From Adiantum capillus-veneris (Eukaryota > Streptophyta > Polypodiopsida > Polypodiales > Pteridaceae): a stretch of 64,000 nucleotides of DNA. Below, piece by piece: positions 33,701 through 45,926 of the stretch. Position numbers and translations under genes: made by a program. The notes under the pieces are model-generated. The model worked only from the letters and a program-made list of their open reading frames with translations. It was not told where the DNA came from and ran no database searches. The stretch is taken from positions 60,437,023-60,501,022 of the forward strand of contig CM043970.1 of the NCBI GenBank assembly GCA_014529385.2, in the 5' to 3' direction. Every line of letters begins with the position of its first letter. The first letter of the stretch is position 1.

Positions 33701-34640
33701 GTTAATGTGGTATCTATAGCAACCTACAATTATCTATCTTCTATTATAGATGAGTATGCTATTGACCCTGACTTTAGAGACATAATGTTAGCCCTTGCTT
33801 TGGGGAAGAAAGAGGAACCATGCACCATGCAGGATGGTTATCTTCTCCACAACAATAGGCTATGTGTTACCCACTTCCTTCGTGAGAAAGTCATGTATGA
33901 ATCCCATGCTCCTCCTTGTGCGGGGCATAGAGGCATTCAACCTACTCTCCAAGGAGTAGAAACGTACTTTAATTGGCCTACCATGAAAGTGCACATACAA
34001 GAGTATGTTTCAAAATGTGTAGTATGCCAAAAGACCAAGTATGATAGAGGAAAGCAACGTGGATTACTCCAACCATTTTCTATTCCAATTTCACCATGGG
34101 TGAGTATATACATGGATTTCATCTTTAGATTACCCAAGTCTATCCATGGGAGTACAGGAATATGGACAATAGTCGATAGGTTTAGCAAGCAAGCACACTT
34201 TATTCCTATCAAAAAGACTATTAATACACACCAAATGGCAACTCTCTTCATATCTCAAATTTTCAAACACCATGGATTGCCAACATCCATCGTGTCAGTA
34301 GAGATCCTAGAATGAAGGTCTCTTTGAAAATCTAGGTACAATATTGAATATCTCTTTCGCCTATCACCCACAAACGGATGGCCAAAGTGAGATAGCCAAT
34401 CTTACGATACTTGATCTACTAAAGACTTATGTTAACAAAGTAGATCAACACTCACAATGGGAAAAGTACTCACCTCTTGTAGAGTATGGGTACAATAATA
34501 TTGTCCATACTTCTATGGGAAAAGCACCTTTCAAAATCATTGAGGAAAGACCTAAAAGTCCCTTGCTACTTAAAGTACATGGGAAGATCTTCATTATCGA
34601 TGAGTATATCGTGACCTACAAGAATCTTTCCAAATGATTA
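33690..34640 (+). pseudogene. Gypsy integrase
   Basis: The H-H-C-C zinc region is visible (ESHAPPCAGHRG, then CVVCQKTK). The core follows with YMDFIFRLPKS (first Asp) and IWTIVDRFSKQAHFIPIKK. A frameshift near 34300 lies where the second Asp block would be (IVSVEILE instead of SDRDPR). The sequence then resumes with YHPQTDGQSE, which carries the catalytic Glu region. The enzyme would insert the cDNA and is inactive here. Confidence 0.82.
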
Positions 34641-35125
34641 AGGAGGCTATATCCATCTCTCAGCAAAGGCAAAAAGTTGCGGCTAACAAGCACGGAAGGG
34701 CCTTAATGCTCAAAAATAATGATTGGGTCTTACTTAAGCTTCCCTAGGCTCGTTTAAGGCAAACCACGGGCAAAAATCCTACGAGCCATCAAAAGTATTA
34801 TGCTAAACTAGCAAAAGGATACTGTGGTCCTTTTCAAATCTTAAATCCCATCAATGAGATGGCTTATGAACTTAAGTTGCCCAACCAATGGCTCATACAC
34901 AATGCTTTTCATGTGAGCCTACTTAAGTCCTACAAAGGAGAGCCACCAAGTGAACCAATTATTGAAGACCCTCCCAAAATTGAGGACCAAGAAGAGGTGC
35001 TACAACCCAAAGCTATCCTTCGACATGAAGACAAGGTACTACAACATGGTGAGATTATCCAACGTTATCTTATTACGTTCAAAAATTATCCTTTTGAAGA
35101 TGCTAGATGGATGCAAGGATTATAG
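34641..35125 (+). pseudogene. Integrase C-terminus with GPY/F module and chromodomain
   Basis: The sequence KLAKGYCGPFQILNPINEMA and IHNAFHVSLLKSYKG is the GPY/F module. The last 50 codons (KAILRHEDKVLQHGEIIQRY, then LITFKNYPFEDARWM) form a chromodomain-like end with the three aromatic-cage positions largely kept. Chromodomains steer integration to modified chromatin in chromoviruses. A stop precedes the last helix. Confidence 0.75.
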
Positions 35126-35534
35126 ATTAAGGATAGTATGAACCTTGTCAATGCGTACAATGCTACACTAGAGTAATAAAATGTATAAATTTCTTTCAAA
35201 TAATCAATGTTTTTGTCTTATAAGACTAATGATTTTTTTATTGTGCACAAATTTAAATAGTATGCATGCTTAGAATCATGTTTGTGATGGCGATGTCTCT
35301 CAAACACCAAGTAGAATTTCTCACTTAACTTTGGGAGAATGAAATGGAAGATCGAGTAGACATGCTTGTGGCAGCTATGTCTCCCAAGCACCAAATGCAA
35401 TAGTCATCCATCTTGGAAATATGTCATAGGGTAAACAGGGATCCTCTACCCGCTAAGAAAGATTGACTAATGACTAAGGCTTTATCTCTTCTACCTCATA
35501 GTCGAGGACGACTATGATTTCAAGAGAGACGTAA

Positions 35535-37137
35535 TGTCATAAAAATCTAATATCTAACCAATCCAAATGATTCACTCATATTAAACTGATCATTTAATGT
35601 GGGAGAATAGACGGGAACAAGGGTTAGAATATAGACATGTGCTTTTGGGTATATCTCGACACGGGGCTATTTGTAAAGGGACCCAAATGAGAGATGATCT
35701 GTCAAAGAGCAAGGTTAGCTAATGGAGCTTAAAAACCTTAGGGTTAGCTTCATTAAAGACCTCTAAAGGTTAGTGTTAAAAGTACTTTGACCTTAGGTAA
35801 TCTAGGGACGAGCTTGAGGTGGGAACCCGGCCCAAACTTGAGGTGCTTGTCATGCTTGCTGACTAAGGTGTTTCAGGTTCTTGTCGTGCTTGATGACTAA
35901 GGTGCTTGTCATGCTTGCTGACTAAGGTTCTTGAATTTCTTTGTGCTTGCCGACTAGGGAGCTTGAGATGCTTGTGGGAACATTACCCAAGCTTGAGGTG
36001 ATTTGTCATGCTTGCTGACTAAGGTGCTTGAGGGTAAGGTGTTCCGCGAAGTCAACAACTATCCCTTCAAGGAGGGGGCGAGCCCTACTAGAGGGGGCTA
36101 GAGAGAGAACACACACACCCTTACACAAGGCAATCTTGATACAAAAAAAGCAAATAGTACACTTGTCAGCTTCTCCTCATGGTGTGCCTAAAGCCTATTG
36201 GTTGGCCTTCCAAGGGATCCAATGATAATTTAGTAGATTCAAACTTTTTTTCTTTGGCATTTATGATGTCCTCTCTCTCAAATGGGAAAGGGAGACACTT
36301 GTCCCAAGACTACCTTGTTGCTTGATATGCTTCTTGTAGGTGATTGGCTAGGCCTAGGAAGGTCCAATGAGCTTCAAGCATGATCTACAAGGGGGGTCAA
36401 CCAAGGTAGCTAGGGGCATGCTTGGGGGGTATACTCTCCCACACACACTCACACGCACTCTCATTGTGTGTAATGCAAAGTGCAAGAGCTCCATCTCCTT
36501 CTCCAAGCTAGTAGAGAAGTTGAGAGCCTTCACCAACACTCTTGGCTATGGAATGCAAATCCAACGAAGAGCTATGCTACAATGCTTAATCTTGCCATCT
36601 TCTCCATCTTCATTACTATGCTATTATGTATGCTAGCAAGAAGAGTGATGATAAGTGAGGAGCTCTTTCTTTCTCCTATGGAATGTTTCTTCTTCCTCTT
36701 CCCTACCCGCATTCCTCGCTAGCTCTCTCCACCTTTGAAGGTGTTTGAGGCCTTGGGACTGAGGCTTGGGATAGTTAATGCTTTTTGCAAATCTTATGTT
36801 ATGGTCGTGATGCATAAAGTTTTCCATATTCATTGCATCACCTAGATCACAAGGAACACACAGATTGTATGTACCAAGTCTCTCTTAATGGGAGAGAATC
36901 TATAATACAAATGCCTATTGGCCGGCTCCACATAAATCCGGTCCTCATTTGTTTTCAAGTTCTCTAAACTCTCTCTCTTGCAGAAGTATTGTTCATGCCA
37001 TGTTAATCAAGTACTATGTTTATGTTTCTACCATCAATTAAGTTCACCCTCTATGCTCTCAAAGTAATTTCACAAAAGTGATTCTTTAATTTTCATAATT
37101 CCGCTACTCTCAAAGTCATAGGCCATTTCCATTAACA
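35535..37137 (+). repeat. Gypsy right LTR
   Basis: The LTR spans about 1.6 kb, starts TG and ends CA, and is preceded by a purine-rich caagagagacgtaa. It is intact and gives the empty-site reference for the copia insertion in the left LTR. Confidence 0.88.
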
Positions 37138-38480
37138 AAAGGATTACGATCAAGGTTTAGGAGTGATTTTAGGATCTAGGGGTTGTTCAGTATAGCTTTG
37201 GGAAAGAACATATTTGTGCTTTTAACCATAACTGTGGACTTTGTTTCTCACATAGAGCATCTCTATGTGTTTTTTCTCACAAAATTCTTGTTAGGTACCA
37301 ACCTAGGATGGCTTCAAATATATATTCACTTTGACAATGGTGGTTTTTTGGTTGCATAAATTCTTGAGGCACTAGTCCTGTGCTAATGCGGCTTGTAGAG
37401 AGTAACACTGCCCTCCATAAAAATTTCTTGAGTTTTCTTTAATCTAAACTCCAGATTTTCCCCAAAATCCCTAGAACTTACCCCATTCACTTATATACTA
37501 ACAACATGCCAACAATGGTAAGTACAAGAAGAGGAACTAGAGTGCTTCGTTAGCCTGCATGACTACAAGTGGGTAACAAACTGGTGGAACGGTACAAGCC
37601 TTCAAGGCGATTGCAATTAGAGAGAGAGCATCCCTTTGTAGTTGCATTTGTATGGAAATGTTTGCCTACAGACTCTATGCTACTGAAGAATTCTCTCGCC
37701 ATGTCAACAAGGTAGGCTTTTCTTCATGGATCTTTGCTTTCATGTGAACAGGTATGAGGTGCCAGTACAACAACTAGCTGGGCATTGCCACTTCCAACAC
37801 CATAGATGGGTGTTGCCACTCCCAGCACCATAGATCAGAGGATGAGTCGAAGGCAGTAGGGTCCGCGTTTGATGGTTCCATTAAAGCTCTGTGTGAACAA
37901 GTACTTATAACTTTTGTCTCCATTGCTTTCTCTTATATGACTTCATATGTGAGTAGAAGCTGGTAATTAACCTCCTAATAAGTTGCTTAAGCGTAGGGTA
38001 AATGCGAGCTATTTTGGAGCACAGAAGAAAAGCATGGAAAGAGAAGGGTAATATGTAGACCCACATCCAGCAATGCTTGTTACTTCCTGCAGTACTAGCT
38101 AGAAAGAAGTCGCAGCCTCCTGTAGCAATTACTCCTGTGAGTATGTGTGTGCGGAAATTATAATGTGCTGTGATGATGGCTTTGGTTGAAAGGAGGAAGG
38201 AGAAGGGTGCCACTTGAGACAGGAAGCTCGCCAGGCATGTTTTGTGAGGCCCTCTCTTTGCATCCAACAACCTCTAACTAACAATATAATTGTGAATTTT
38301 TGTGCCAATACAAGCTTGTGTAGAGCTACATGGCTTCATGCGTGCATACATGATTGCATGTGGAGAGAGGCACTTGCTTCGCATCTGCTAAAAACAAAAT
38401 AGAGCTTTCTGGCCCTGCCCTTGCTGATCGCCACTTTTAGAAGTGTTCTTCATAGAACTTGCACGACAAGGTGTGTTAAC
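37138..38480. other. No gene recognised
   Basis: Spacer right of the gypsy element. The short frames (for example 38270-37905 on minus) show no domain. Confidence 0.45.
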
Positions 38481-39790
38481 CAAATGTGCAGATTTTAAAC
38501 CAAATTTTTGAATGGTGTCTGCAATAAACTTTGATTGTCATCACAGGGACAAAGTACCTTTTGTGCAGTTCCTTTGAATCTGAATGCCAAGATACGAGTG
38601 AAGCTCTACAAGATCCACCATATCAAATGTTTAAGACGACAACTTTTTCACGTGCTATGAATAAAGCCCAAATCATTGGAAGCGAGGATGGTATCATCCA
38701 CATAAAGAGCAAGAATCACAAAACTACCACCTTGGCAATTTATAAATAAATTGGGGTTTGATAAATCCTTTGGAGGTGAGAAAAAGATCAAATTTTGTAT
38801 ACCAGGCCCGTGAAGCTTGTTTGAGACCATATAATGCCTTATGAAGTTGAGAGACAAGGCCTTTCTTACCTAGCATAACAAAACCTTCTTGCTGCTCCAT
38901 ATAAATTTCCTCTTCCAAATCACCATTCAAAAAATCAATTTGCACATCCATTTGATGAGCTTCTAAATCAAATTGAACAGCAAATGCTAATTAAATTTTG
39001 AACACTTATAATGCAAACAACTGGTGAAAAGGTCTCTTGATAATCAACACCAGTAACTTGGGAAAATAAATTCGCAAGTAATGGTGCCTTGAACTTGCTA
39101 GAAGATCCATCTACTTTTACTTTTGTCTTATACACTCACTTACACTTAATAGTTATATGACCAGGAGGAAGTTCAGTTAGTATCCATGTACCTTTAGAGA
39201 TAAGAGAATTGTACTCTCCTTCTATAGCCTCTTGCCATTGATCCTTTTGTGGAGAAGAGATAGCTTCATTGTAAGTAACAAGATCTTTAGAAGTAGAGAA
39301 AACGTTATCAACAATATCGTCATCATAAACATGACATGAACCATTTTCAAAATCAATAGGCAGATCAACGAATTTGTCAATATCATCATTGGTAACTTCC
39401 AAAATGGATGAATGTGAAGAGGAAAGCTGCTCTATAAGAAGAGTTCATCATATGAAAGAAGTGGAAAAGCCTAAAGCATTGATTTAGTATCATCAACATC
39501 ATCTATGTACCATGAGCCTCCCATAAGTTGTTCGTTAAAAGTAGCATCATGATTCACGATAACTTTCTTGGAGGAAGAGTCATAGAATTTGTAGCCTTTG
39601 GAAGTTTCATAATATCCAATAAAAAAACTTTAAGTCCAAGAGCATCAAGCTTTGTTTGTGTTTGTCTGGGAATATGAATATAAGCAATACATCCAAAAAT
39701 TCAAAAATGAGATACAGAAGGAATGTCACTTGTCCATGTTGTGATGTATTACCCTTAACCCAACCATAAAGAAATGACCAGGTACAGCAT
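38480..39790 (-). pseudogene. Ty1/copia pol fragment (integrase C-terminus to RT)
   Basis: From high to low coordinate the minus strand reads IAYIHIPRQTQTKLDALGLK (integrase C-terminal block, about 39700-39610), KDQWQEAIEGEYNSLISKGT (RT start), MDVQIDFLNGDLEEEIYMEQ and KALYGLKQASRAWYTKFD (RT core), ALYVDDTILASND (YVDD box), then VELHSYLGIQIQRNC. Stops and frameshifts separate the pieces. No LTRs were found. Its upstream edge directly abuts Penelope-like element A near 39790, which lost its own 3' end there. Confidence 0.82.
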
Positions 39791-41060
39791 TGAAGTGTAG
39801 AGGGTGTATGGAATGAGATGCTTGAATCCATCTGGGTTTCTTGGATAGGGAGATAAAACAATACTTTCTCGTTTTAGCATTGGTAAAGGCTAAATTAATA
39901 ACCTTAGCTAAAACAGTCTTAAGGCCGAGATCTCCACTAAGTGGAATGTTTTCGTAGCATTGTGTAATATCAGCTCTGTAAAGATGTGGAAGATGTGTTG
40001 AGGAAGGTTAAGTGTGACTTCTGTAGAGTTTTTTGTTAACCAGAAGGGATTATATTGGATACTTAGAAAATCCTTGCAGATTCTCTGCTTCTCTGCACAA
40101 ATGAGCTCAAATTCTATGAGAATAATATCAAGGCAAACAGTAATATCTTTGGTGATATCTGTGAAGATACAGTTAGAGGCATCAGATATCCATTTGAATT
40201 TATGTTTGTGGAATTTATATGTAGGAAATAGTACTGGTAACCTGGTGTTACTAATTGAGTAACCAAGCTGTCCTAAATGTTTAGAGATCTTGTTAGAGAT
40301 ATCTTGCGGCGTATTGTTAGTATGACAGAATTCTTTACCTGATACTCGATCCCGAGCTACTTTCCAAGCAAGGTATTTTCACATAATAGTAGGATAGTTG
40401 GAGCTTTTGTCAAGCCTAACCACAAGCCATTTATCTAAGATTAGTTGAAAATCAAGAGCTAGTTGAGGTGTAAGACAAGATCTATCAGAAGAAAGCCACT
40501 TCCTAGGAAGTAGAGAAATTCTATGAAGGAAGCCTTCCTTCACTAATTCCTTTAAGTCCGGTAGGACTGTCATCTCGAGTTGGAGAGAACTGACAAGGTC
40601 AGTGAGGCAGCTAAGTAAAGTTGATAGGGCAAGGTAAGGGTTTTTTTGGATAGTTAGGTATGTGATTGAGCCCTTTGGCCAATAACTTACGTATTGTGAC
40701 ATTATCGATAATGCTGAGGTCCTAAGTACATACATGGTTACCAATTCCTTCAAAATTCCTGCAGAATGAGGGAAATTGAATGCATGTACAGTAAGGGATT
40801 GTTTCTTGTTTAAGAAAGTCATTATTTAAAACTAATCCTTTTATAGGATGATGGTATTTCCATCCTATGAGAATATTATCAAGCAGTTTATGATTCCCAA
40901 AAAATAAGTCAAAGCACTCACAAAAAATATTTTTTGGTAAGATCCAATCGAGAAGTATATTGTGAAACAGACAGTGTATGTAGATAGCGCCACAATTCGA
41001 ATCTTCTCTGCTGAGAATTCTTCTTCCACACGGGTTTGTAGAGACCTGCAATATATTCAT
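39790..41060 (-). pseudogene. Element A ORF2: Penelope-like reverse transcriptase, 3' truncated
   Basis: Read from 41060 leftwards, it starts VSTNPCGRRILS, continues with HCLFHNILLDWILPKNIFCE and FFGNHKLLDNILIGWKYHHP, then an N-terminal RT segment (SLQLEMTVLPDLKELVKEGF, VRLDKSSNYPTI). The KxHK block is RLPVLFPTYKFHKHKFKWIS, and in a shifted frame motif A reads RADITQCYENIPLSGDLG. It ends in FISLSKKPRW and is then replaced by copia sequence, so motifs B and C (YMDD) are absent. The frame breaks at about 40820, 40380 and 40000. It is dead and the most damaged of the three. Confidence 0.7.
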
Positions 41061-41063
41061 GGG

Positions 41064-42640
41064 TTAGATTTCAGGGAAGTTTCTAATCGCAGGAAACCTG
41101 CCTCTCCCTCTTGTAAAGCTACGAGTTTTTCCTCGATTAGACGAGGAGCTAGGTGTAAAAAACGAGGTGAAAGAGTTGGGAGTAGCCAAAGAGTTAGCTC
41201 TTTTCAGGGCAAGAGAATCATCATCTTCAATACAAGGTTTAAGCAGATTAGTGAGGAACTTGACCCCTTTAAAGTTAGCATAAGCGGTGAGGTATAGACC
41301 GCTCATCTGCTTTAAGCTCTTTCAGAATATCATGCATAAGACCATGGAAGATATTAAAGGCAATTTGTGCAATCACAGTCAGCTTAGCTTGTCCACCTAG
41401 CCATGAGCAGATGAGGAATAGATGAAAGTCGACCGGTTTCTCTGGGAATAACAAATCCAGATGGTTGAGGATAAACCATATTGCATGATCAAACCACGTG
41501 ATGCTTGATTCACAGGTAGCTTTGGGGTCAAGAAATCTGCAAGCACATTTCACATAGGGACGGAAGATATTCCAAATGGACTCTGTGTAGAAATCTCGGT
41601 TACTTTTTGCAAATTTCATGCTACCATTAGTACGTATGTACAATTCAGCATTAGAGGAGCATTTTGAGTGGTCCATTAGATGAAGGTTAAAGGGTGCTTT
41701 AATCAGTTCTCCTTTGTCCAAGAACTGTCCACCTTTAAGAATCTTGAGTTTACAGTCTTCCACGGTTGAGGCAAGAAGGTTGGCCAAGTACACCCAGGTT
41801 TCACTAAGAATAGGAGCCAGGAAGGATTTGTTTGGTAGAACCCACAGTTGATGATCAACTCCAAGAGATTCAATTTCTATCTGTCTTATTGGTAAGACAG
41901 GAAAACTTTAGATATTTTTGGTACCATCTCAAGGAGGTTAACATCATTGAGGGAGCAAAGATTATTTTTAAATTCTTTTACTGCTTCTAGTGCTGCACTA
42001 TCTCGACAGAAAATGCCACCAGTTGGAGGGATGGAGGGGGTATTTGGAGTGCAAACAAACAAGGGGTTAAGCCCACAGAGTTTTCTAAGGAAGTTTGACA
42101 GCTCAGCTCCAGATGAGGAGAACAGGGCAAGCTCTTGCTGGTATTGTGAAGCAAGGACAGGAAGTTGGGCAATATATTGGGACAATAAATTAACACCTTC
42201 TAGGGGGTCTTTGTCCAATGTAACCAGAATTTTTACCCAGTCATTAAATGACAGCATATGCAAGACAGATAGTTTTTTATCCAAAACAAGAGTTGAATCA
42301 TAAATAAGCTATGAAGCATCCAAACTGCTAATACATCTGAGGACAAGAGAGGAGGCCACAGAGAGGGGCTCCGAGGTAAGTTCCAATCCTTGAGATAAAG
42401 CAAGAGTCTGCAAAAACGGTGAGGTCAGGTTTACTTTTTCTTGCCATAGTATGTAATACATAATTTGGCTTTCCTAGCAAGGAAAGGTCTAGTTCTAGTA
42501 GCCAAGGCATTCTTTGGTGTATGGTCTTTAAGGTAAAGCTTAATCTGATCAAGAATCTTTGCATGATTCTCAGGGTTGTGATTAGTACTCATGCGAGCTG
42601 TCATTCTATAACGGGAGCAGTCCTGAAACAGAGGTGATAT
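41064..42640 (-). pseudogene. Element A ORF1: gag-like protein with RG-rich tail
   Basis: A small 5' exon (about 42625-42440) reads DCSRYRMTARMSTNHNPEN and ends with FLARKAK. The main part then shows LALSQGLELTSEPLSVASSL, LHMLSFNDWVKILVTLDKDP, ILKGGQFLDKGELIKAPFNL, WFDHAIWFILNHLDLLFPEK and FLICSWLGGQAK. It finishes with a Ser/Thr-rich stretch and RSFTRGRGRFPAIRNF. I know no domain for it. Its position before RT and the basic RG end suggest an RNA-binding gag-like role (inference). Frame breaks occur near 42300, 41880 and 41290. Confidence 0.6.
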
Positions 42641-43984
42641 CAAAATTAGCAAAGTGTCTATATTGTAAAGTATACTTTTTCCTGCAAACCTTCAATCGGC
42701 AAAGTCAAAGACTATGGTAGCCGTGAGCAGGGAACCAAAAAAAGAGTCTAAAAGGGGCCACCTAACACCAGTCTACCAATGAAGGATTTACAGACAGTGG
42801 GTCCAATTTAGAGCTCCATTCCTAAGATAATTTCCTAGGCTAGCATCCCGGTTTCCCCTGAAAAGAAGAAACCTTATGTATAGGGTGTGTGTGTAGCTAT
42901 TTAAATCTTAACTAGTAAGACATGGTTGAATTTTTACATTCAAAAGACAGTTGGCCAAGGAATAATGAACTGATATGTACAAAAATAACTCAGTATTAGA
43001 ATTATTTAGGTACAATGATTGTAGGAAAGAGATCCTCTTTCAGTAAGATTAGTAGTAAAAGAACTTCCACGTTCCTTAGTGAGTTTTTCATTACAGTACG
43101 GTTGCTTGCCAAAGAAAAGAAAACCCTCCAAGATAAAATAGAGTCCTTACCTGCATCCATCCAAACAAAACAACAATTCAGTTAGCCTTGGATGTGTTTT
43201 ACAGGTATCAATCGACCATATCAGCTGTTATCCATGTCCATCTTATAGGTTTTAGTTACTTTAGACAAGCTAGGTTTATTCATTAGAACTGGTATGTTTA
43301 GCAATCTCTTTTTTTTACTTCACAAATGAGTGTTACAGTCTACTTTTTTACATGGTGAAGTCCATTAAGAGTCAAACTATTTCGAGAGCCATAGCTTAGT
43401 AGCTATGTAACCATATACTTACCTTCAGAATTAGTAAACCCATGGTATCAAAGGTACCCCTTTTAGATAGGGGGATGTGAAATCCGACTTACTTTTTTGT
43501 CAACCAAAGGTATCAAATGGGGGTGATAACTACCTCGTTTTTTTAAAAATATCCAATAAGATACCAGTATAACTGGTTAGTAGAGTAGTAAGACTGCTTT
43601 TTCTTAATGTGGAACCTTATTTTTTCAGAGAAAATAGCTTGCACGCTATGTCAAAGCCAAAAAAAACCAGCCATATACTTACCTTCATCATCCCAAGATA
43701 TCCATAAATCATTAGCAACTTTGAACAAAAGTGTCCCAAGAGGTTTAAGCACAGTGGCTCGGTTATTATGCCAGGAGCCCAAAGCAGTTGTTTACATACT
43801 TACCTTCAAAAATTAATAGACCCATGATTTCATTATATCAGATATTGTCATCCCTTTACACAAGGATAGGTAATTTCCGGCCATGTTTTTGCATGATATT
43901 TATCATTTTTTGCATACAATGCAACAACGTAAGGTACCACATGAATATTTCATTTTCCTAATGTGCCGACCAGTAAACAAACTT

Positions 43985-45057
43985 AAAACCAGTAAAGCCC
44001 GCAATTGCAGGGTTCTGCAGTGACTATAACAGAGTCAAAAAGGCCCTCAGCCAAACCCAAGTTATGCAAGTATTGTCTCCATTTGACGAACAACAGCCAC
44101 CTTGTATGCATAAGAAGTTACTAGGACCAAATTTTATCAGTGCCCAGGTGTAGCAGCCATTGAGAACGGCCAGGTTATCAAGCCAAACCAACACATATAC
44201 ACACAAACACACAAATATACACATACACATTAACTCAGGCTGATATCAACACACACCCCCTTTTTCCAAATCAAATGTTTAACCATTTTTATGTCTGCAA
44301 AGGTCATGTCCTGCAGCGGCTAAAAGACTGAGCCAGTATAACAGCCTGTAACGACAACCAGGTCATGCAAGTTTCCCTAACACAAAAACCCATAACGAGG
44401 TACCTTACAACAGAACGCAGGTAAGGTCCTAAAGCCGCAGAAAAGGCCAATATGGCCATTTGTAAATCTAACACCATTCCCTCAGATGTTATCCCCATAG
44501 GTACAGTCAACAAAATAGACCAAAACCAGTAAAGCCCGCAATTGCAAGGTCCTACAGCGGCTGTAACAGAGTCAAAAAGACCCTTAGGCAAACCCAAGTT
44601 ATGCAAGTATTGCCTCCATAGACAACAGCCACCTTTTATGTATAAGAAGTTTACTAGGACCAAACTTTATCAGTGCCCAGGTGTAGCAGCCATTGAGAAC
44701 AGCCAAGTTATCAAGCCAAACGACACCTATACACACATACATACCAATGTACACATATAAATTAACTCAGGCTGATGTCAACATATACCCCTATTTCCAA
44801 ACCAAATGTTTAACCATATTTATGTCTGCAAAGGTCAAGTCCTGCAACGGCTAAAACAGAGCTCGTATAACAGCCTGTAACGACAACCAACTTATGCAAG
44901 TGTTCCCTAATACCAAAACCCATAACCAGGTACTTTACTACAAAAACGCAGGTAAGGTCCTAAAGTGGTAGAAAAAGCTAATGTAGCAATTTGTATGGCT
45001 AACACCATTCCCTCAGGTGTTCTCCCTATTGGGACAGTCAATAAAAACAGGCCAAAA
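43985..45057. repeat. 538-bp tandem duplication inside the A terminal repeat
   Basis: The block starting aaaaccagtaaagcccgcaa at 43985 restarts at 44523. Both copies share acccaagttatgcaagtatt and ttaactcaggctgat, and run to gtacagtcaa or gacagtcaat. They differ by scattered substitutions and small indels. Confidence 0.88.
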
Positions 45058-45436
45058 GAAACAGTTTCTCTTTATGCACAAGCAGTCCCAAGGCCCCCAA
45101 CAATGCCTACGTGTAGCAATAACAATTATGCAGTGGCTTTTTACAAAGCCGACCCCTAAATTACTTGTAGGTACTCCCTTTAAAAGACCATTATTTTGCT
45201 CAAATGCTAAGCCATATAGCTTAAAGGTTTGTCTCTTTATGTCTAAGACAAATATACAGTGCAGAACTCAGACGACATCTTTCTTCACTTACCATGCAAG
45301 GTACTGCAACAACACTTGAACAAAAACCGAAGGTTTGTAGTAAGGTACATGTGTTACTTGAGCTACAAGCTCCATTTTAGCAAGTTCAGACAGTAGCAAA
45401 AAAATGAGCAGAAAAAAAGACCTACTCCAGGGCTAA

Positions 45437-45473
45437 GTGAGGGCCATAGTATGCCCTCACCTCAGTATATATA
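45437..45473 (-). promoter_or_regulatory. Candidate promoter: TATATATA next to a GTGAGGGC hairpin
   Basis: On the minus strand TATATATA (45473-45466) is followed within 6 bases by an 8-bp inverted repeat, GTGAGGGC (45460-45453) and GCCCTCAC (45444-45437), with an 8-nt loop. The same module appears in the C repeat at 59010-59043. No transcription data are available, so this is a motif-based guess. Confidence 0.35.
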
Positions 45474-45765
45474 GGATGGCATGCACACTCCCAGAGCCAG
45501 CAGGTTGAATGCAATCGGCCGCCCTCAACTGTGCGAGCCTGTAGGTGCCATTGCCTAGGGAAGGTGATAGAGAGTGGACAGGAGCCGCCTACCCCATGTA
45601 ATGATTTCACTTCACACTTTGGTTAAGCGGGGGCCAAGTCCCCTTATGAGGCAGTTTCTAATGGTATGGCAAAAAAAGGGGTTATGCCACCATGGGGGGG
45701 GGCGGGGGGGGGGGGTGTTTTTTTTTTTTGGGGACTTTTTCTTTAAAAAACCACTTATGACCAGT

Positions 45766-45926
<161 letters not shown>

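Larger units (their letters stand above)
26157..37137 (+). mobile_element. Full-length Ty3/gypsy chromodomain retrotransposon with nested copia
   Basis: LTRs begin tgtcataaaaatctaat at 26157 and 35535 and end near attaca at 30679 and attaaca at 37137. Without the nested copia the left LTR is about 1606 bp against 1603 bp for the right. A PBS-like tgctatcagag follows the left LTR and a purine-rich tract precedes the right one. The flanks carry aaaag before and (a)aaag after. Inside are gag, zinc knuckle, protease, RT remnant, RNase H, integrase and chromodomain. The RT core is deleted and several frames are broken, so the element is inactive. Confidence 0.9.
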
